Under the pieces are notes generated by a model that ran no database searches, was not told the DNA's origin, and was given only the letters and a program-made list of their open reading frames with translations. Positions 60,916 through 64,000 of a DNA stretch of 64,000 bases are shown here, piece by piece. Every line of letters begins with the position of its first letter. Position 1 is the stretch's first letter. The position numbers and the translations under genes are program-made. Source of the stretch: Alishewanella longhuensis (lineage in GTDB: Bacteria; Pseudomonadota; Gammaproteobacteria; Enterobacterales; Alteromonadaceae); NCBI RefSeq assembly GCF_014653435.1, contig NZ_BNAO01000001.1:341903-405902 (forward strand), written 5' to 3'.

Positions 60916-60925
60916 GAAAGATTTA

Positions 60926-61318
60926 ATGATTACTGGGATATATGCGGCTTTGCTGGCCTTGCTGTTTATCATTTTAAGTCTGGCGGTAATTACCAAGCGT
61001 CGTCAGTTGCAGGTAGCGCTGGGCTCTGGAGGGCATAGCGCGTTAGAGCGTGCGATCCGAGTCCATGCTAATTTTGCAGAATATACCCCTATAGCGCTAA
61101 TCTTATTGTTCTTGGCGGAAACTAATGGCTTAGCGGCTCCTTGGTTGCACGTGCTGGGGAGCATGTTAGTGCTTGGTCGGTTAAGCCATGCCTATGGTGT
61201 CAGTCAGACGAAAGAGCCATTGCAGTTTAGAGTATGGGGTATGCTGCTTACCTTTGGTGTCTTGACGCTAAGTGCTTTAGCGATATTAGTTTTAGTGTTA
61301 GTGCGTTCGGTTTATTAA
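60926..61318 (+). CDS. MAPEG family membrane protein (YecN-like)
   Basis: 130 residues with four membrane helices. HSALERAIRVHANFAEYTPIALILL in pieces is the MAPEG signature (R-x-H-x-N-x-x-E), as in YecN and glutathione-transferase-like membrane proteins. Function unknown in this group. RBS AGGAAAG. It follows the preceding gene by 10 bp and is likely cotranscribed. Confidence 0.85.
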   Translation: MITGIYAALLALLFIILSLAVITKRRQLQVALGSGGHSALERAIRVHANFAEYTPIALILLFLAETNGLAAPWLHVLGSMLVLGRLSHAYGVSQTKEPLQFRVWGMLLTFGVLTLSALAILVLVLVRSVY

Positions 61319-61364
61319 CACTAAAGCATGTTCAAGTAATAATTATTAGAAGATTAACAACTTT

Positions 61365-62165
61365 ATGCAGATTATTCGTGATCCACTGGAGTCTCCCGCT
61401 GTTATCGCCCTACTTGAGGCTCATTTGGCCGATATGTATGCCACTTCACCACCGGAAAGCGTGCATGCCCTAGATATCAGTAAATTAAAAGCGCCAGATG
61501 TAAATTTTTGGACGCTCTGGCAAGCAGACAGCTTATTAGGTTGTGTCGCTTTAAAACAACATAGTCCAACAATCGGCGAGATTAAGTCGATGCGCAGTGT
61601 CCCTGAAGCGCGCGGCAAAGGGGTAGGGCGCGCTTTATTGCAGCACCTGGAGCAAGCTGCTGCAGCTATGGGCATTACTAAGCTGTATTTGGAAACTGGG
61701 TCGATGGATTTTTTTCTGCCGGCGCGCCGCCTTTATGAAAGTGCTGGCTTTGTGCACTGTGGCCCTTTTGCCGACTATACTGAAGATCCATTAAGTACTT
61801 ATATGATGAAAGATCTGGGCGCGCCACCAGATGTCACCGAGCCGGTAAGTCGTCAGTTAGAGGCCTATAATGCTAAGGATCTGGCCGCTTTTGTGCGTTG
61901 TTATCATCCAGAGGTACAGGTTTTTCGTATGCCGGCAAGCAGTCCGGTGTTACAGGGGCTTGAGGCTTTTAGCCAATTTTATGGACGAGAGCGTTTCACT
62001 TTGCCAGCTTTACAGGCAAAGGTGCTTTCACGTATGGTAGTGGGCAACAAAGTAATCGAACATGAACTTGTTAGCGGTATATCAGAGCAGCCCTCTGAGG
62101 TTGCCGTGGTGTATCAAGTTGAGCAAGGCTTAATCACCCAAGTCTGGTTTTATGCGGCAAGTTAA
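61365..62165 (+). CDS. GNAT acetyltransferase fused to a SnoaL/NTF2-like domain
   Basis: 266 residues. N-terminal GNAT domain (1-155): acetyl-CoA motif VPEARGKGVGRALLQHLE near 78-95 and the AATSMYLETGSMDFFLPARRLYESAGF-like segment around 108-130; closest in memory to YjgM-type enzymes. The second domain (about 162-266) has QLEAYNAKDLAAFVRCYHPEVQVF and a beta-rich end, typical of SnoaL-like/NTF2 folds. The two are in one continuous ORF. The substrate is unknown. Confidence 0.82.
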   Translation: MQIIRDPLESPAVIALLEAHLADMYATSPPESVHALDISKLKAPDVNFWTLWQADSLLGCVALKQHSPTIGEIKSMRSVPEARGKGVGRALLQHLEQAAAAMGITKLYLETGSMDFFLPARRLYESAGFVHCGPFADYTEDPLSTYMMKDLGAPPDVTEPVSRQLEAYNAKDLAAFVRCYHPEVQVFRMPASSPVLQGLEAFSQFYGRERFTLPALQAKVLSRMVVGNKVIEHELVSGISEQPSEVAVVYQVEQGLITQVWFYAAS

Positions 62166-62186
62166 TCTTAGTAGGATGTCTGTATT

Positions 62187-63008
62187 TTGGTGAGATCCGG
62201 TTTAGATAGTATTTGGCTAGTGCTTGGTTTGCTGTGGTTCTTGGGGCAGTGTACAGAGCTTCAGGCTGAAGAGTCCAATCCAATCCTCCCAACTTCAATT
62301 GAGATTAGTACTGGTGAATGGCCGCCATTCTTAGGTGCTGAACTACCCGAACAAGGCGTGATTGCCCGCCTGATCCGCGATATTTTTGCCGAAGCGCAGA
62401 TCAGTGTGCAATTTACTTTTTTGCCTTGGAGCCGGGCGATGCATGATACGGTTAATGGCAAATATGCGGCTACGGCTGTTTGGATGTTTGCGGATGATCG
62501 GGCAAAAAATTTTCTTTACAGTGCTGCGGTGCTGAATGAGAAATTTGTATTTTTCTACCGGAAGAGCCAACCCTTTTATTGGCAGCAACTGACCGATCTA
62601 CAAGGCATGATAGTGGGTGGCGTGAGTGGCTATAGTTATGGCCCCAACTTTGATGCAGCAGTTAAAAACCACATTATTGGCTTGGACATCGTTGGAACCG
62701 TAGAACAAAACTTCCAGCGCTTGGCGCTTGGGCGGGTAGATGTCGTAGCGGAAGAGATCAGCGTTGGCTATCATATGTTACAACAACGTTTGCCCGATAT
62801 TGCCAATAGCATTACCCATCATCCGCAACCCTTACTGGTTAATCAAAGCTTTTTATTATTTCCTAAAACTAATCCACAGAGCGAAGCGCTAAATTTATTG
62901 TTTAATACGTTATTACAAGAGTTTAGAGCCAATGGTCGCTATGATGATTACTTTGATACCCTGACCACGGCGGAATCTGGTTCCTTTTATCAACCTTTGC
63001 AACCCTAA
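62187..63008 (+). CDS. Periplasmic substrate-binding protein (SBP_bac_3 type)
   Basis: 273 residues, start TTG 62187 or GTG 62190 (GGATG upstream). Signal peptide to about residue 27 (QAEES). Mature sequence: ISTGEWPPFLG, ARLIRDIFAEAQISVQFTFLPWSRAM, and TVEQNFQRLALGRVDVVAEE, as in amino-acid-type binding proteins. No ABC permease or ATPase gene is beside it, so it may be an orphan binding protein or a sensor-like one. Confidence 0.82.
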   Translation: MVRSGLDSIWLVLGLLWFLGQCTELQAEESNPILPTSIEISTGEWPPFLGAELPEQGVIARLIRDIFAEAQISVQFTFLPWSRAMHDTVNGKYAATAVWMFADDRAKNFLYSAAVLNEKFVFFYRKSQPFYWQQLTDLQGMIVGGVSGYSYGPNFDAAVKNHIIGLDIVGTVEQNFQRLALGRVDVVAEEISVGYHMLQQRLPDIANSITHHPQPLLVNQSFLLFPKTNPQSEALNLLFNTLLQEFRANGRYDDYFDTLTTAESGSFYQPLQP

Positions 63009-63088
63009 TTTACGTTTGTCTAGAAAGGTTAACTGCATCTCATCTGACTGTTTTCCCTTTTTTGCTAATGTGGAACAGACACCTCTGT

Positions 63089-63122
63089 AGATACGCTTAT
63101 TTTCGTTATAGATAGCGTATCT
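63089..63122. promoter_or_regulatory. Inverted repeat between binding-protein and YceK-like genes
   Basis: AGATACGCT (63089-63097) and AGCGTATCT (63114-63122) are perfect 9-bp inverted arms with 16 nt between. An A/T-rich stretch follows. Terminator stem or operator; undecided. Confidence 0.4.
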
Positions 63123-63212
63123 AAATTAAAATTAATAAGATTCATCATTGCAAATGTCTGTTTACTTTTATGTCACCTTAAACTAAGCTCAGCTCAGTAG
63201 CGACTTAGATTG

Positions 63213-63551
63213 ATGGATAAGCGAATGAAAGTTATGTTGATTGTGGGAATTGCTTTGTCGTTGTCGGCATGCGCTACCGTCAAAACTCTACCGCCCAGCA
63301 CTACCCATGTTGTGATTGAGCACTACGGCAAGAAAAGTTATTGTAAAGAAATCCCGCGGGTCTACAGTGGTTTTGCCTTTAACTTATGCAAACTTAATGG
63401 CGAGCCCAGCCGTCAGGAAAACTTAGGTAGCAGCTTTAACAACGTACCGTTTTTTATTATCGATGGTACCTTCTCGCTGGTTGCCGATACCGTAGTGTTG
63501 CCCTATACCCTTTATACGCAAAGTCAGCATGGCAGTATTGAGGTAAATTAG
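63213..63551 (+). CDS. YceK/YidQ-like lipoprotein
   Basis: Around 112 residues. The start is ATG 63213 or ATG 63225; GGATAA is better placed for the second. Lipobox SLSAC. After it: YCKEIPRVYSGFAFNLC, and a C-terminus VPFFIIDGTFSLVADTVVLPYTLY, like the P-F-x-x-x-D-x-x-x-x-D-T-x-x-L-P-x-x-x-Y end of YceK/YidQ lipoproteins. Function unknown; envelope location. Confidence 0.8.
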   Translation: MDKRMKVMLIVGIALSLSACATVKTLPPSTTHVVIEHYGKKSYCKEIPRVYSGFAFNLCKLNGEPSRQENLGSSFNNVPFFIIDGTFSLVADTVVLPYTLYTQSQHGSIEVN

Positions 63552-63640
63552 TTTAGCACTTAGGTTCGTTGTAACTATTATGCGCTGTATTGGGCCAGCG
63601 GTATCAACGATATGCTTGTCGATGACTTAGTTTGGTAACG

Positions 63641-64000
63641 CTATGACAATAACCCTGTCAGACAATGCTTATATAGTTTACCCACTTTAATTTGCTGCTT
63701 GCCGTCCAGCCGAAGTTGTTCATTATCTACGGCTAAAACTTTCTGTTTATTTACTACATAGGATTTATGTACCTGCACAAACTGCTGCGCCGGCAGCTGT
63801 TGTACTAGTTGTTTTAAGGTGCTGCTAACCAGTGTCATCTGCTCACCTTGCCATACTTTGACATAGTTACCGTAGGCCTCGAATAAGCTGATGTCATTTA
63901 GTAGAAACTTACGTTTTTCCCGGTCAACTTTCAGCACTATATAAGGCTCTGCAGGCAGCTTGGCACTGGTTATGCGCCGTCGCACTTTGTTAAGCGCCGT
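63641..64000 (-). CDS. LytTR DNA-binding regulator, C-terminal part (5' end outside window)
   Basis: The frame is open to the window edge (TALNK before the apparent V/M at 63985), so only about 119 C-terminal residues are seen. They form a LytTR domain: DISLFEAYGNYVKVW, SSTLKQLVQQL and FVQVHKSYVVNKQKV. These are the conserved LytR/AgrA-type beta-rich DNA-binding motifs. The missing N-terminus is usually a receiver domain. No histidine kinase is in the window. Confidence 0.85.
   Translation of the reverse strand, partial: TALNKVRRRITSAKLPAEPYIVLKVDREKRKFLLNDISLFEAYGNYVKVWQGEQMTLVSSTLKQLVQQLPAQQFVQVHKSYVVNKQKVLAVDNEQLRLDGKQQIKVGKLYKHCLTGLLS

Noticed and set aside
1..64000. tRNA, rRNA, CRISPR arrays, insertion sequences
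   Set aside because: None recognised on either strand; no regularly spaced direct repeats and no transposase frames.

Overview
The window reads as chromosome of a free-living gammaproteobacterium, most likely from the Alteromonadales (Rheinheimera/Alishewanella/Shewanella-like). This is inferred from gene content: a DUF3334 CheX-like protein, RhlE, ComM, class II PyrC, several GGDEF/EAL proteins, and a LacI-controlled set of GH13/GH31 alpha-glucan enzymes. Base composition is moderate, about half G+C. I saw no rRNA, tRNA, CRISPR array or prophage.

Layout. (1) 1-1606: end of a carbamoyltransferase-SxtJ-DUF5989 operon. (2) 1.7-18.8 kb: an envelope-stress island with CsbD, BON proteins, a GGDEF protein, a YqjD/YqjE/YqjK-like trio, two Crp/Fnr-like regulators, an 8.7 kb cyclic beta-1,2-glucan synthase gene (ndvB type), a PRC-barrel protein, DUF4398/OmpA lipoproteins and a DUF5670 peptide. 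A recurrent inverted repeat close to TGTGC-N6-GCACA lies 40-150 nt upstream of most of these transcription units, so the two Crp-like proteins probably run a local regulon. (3) 19-23 kb: RhlE, an EAL-HDOD protein and a chemoreceptor. (4) 23.5-30.9 kb: a secreted or surface alpha-glucan operon (GH13 lipoprotein, GH31, esterase, GH13). (5) 31.1-34.1 kb: a small integron cassette array with four attC sites and no integrase, carrying an ORF-less cassette, a secreted unknown, a HEPN-like protein and a serine-hydrolase lipoprotein, and ending in a broken GNAT cassette. (6) 34.3-40.6 kb: mixed genes (alpha/beta hydrolase, DUF1801-like, TauE, Ntn-amidase, TDT transporter, LysR). (7) 40.7-47.2 kb: second alpha-glucan unit (GPH/MFS transporter plus GH13 lipoprotein), a SulP transporter and the LacI regulator. 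(8) 47.3-64 kb: housekeeping and mixed genes (DUF3334, Bcr/CflA exporter, a 50-aa acidic Cys protein, pyrC, comM, a SWIM-SNF2 ATPase, cytochrome c, a CsoSCA-like carbonic anhydrase relative, MASE1-GGDEF, MAPEG, a GNAT-SnoaL fusion, a periplasmic binding protein and the end of a LytTR regulator).

How the parts work together. Two perfect 14-bp palindromes of LacI type (TGCATACGTATGCA upstream of the first glucan operon, TGAATACGTATTCA upstream of the transporter operon) tie the two glycan loci to the LacI gene between 46.2 and 47.2 kb. Outer-membrane or periplasmic GH13/GH31 enzymes would cut maltodextrins and the inner-membrane transporter would import the products. In the stress island, cyclic glucan synthesis, BON/OmpA envelope proteins and ribosome/membrane-associated YqjD-type proteins look co-ordinated by the Crp-like pair. 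The palindromic intergenic element at 40.74-40.87 kb has relatives at 37.4 and 50.8 kb.

All calls rest on reading the sequence and recalled family features; no database search was run.
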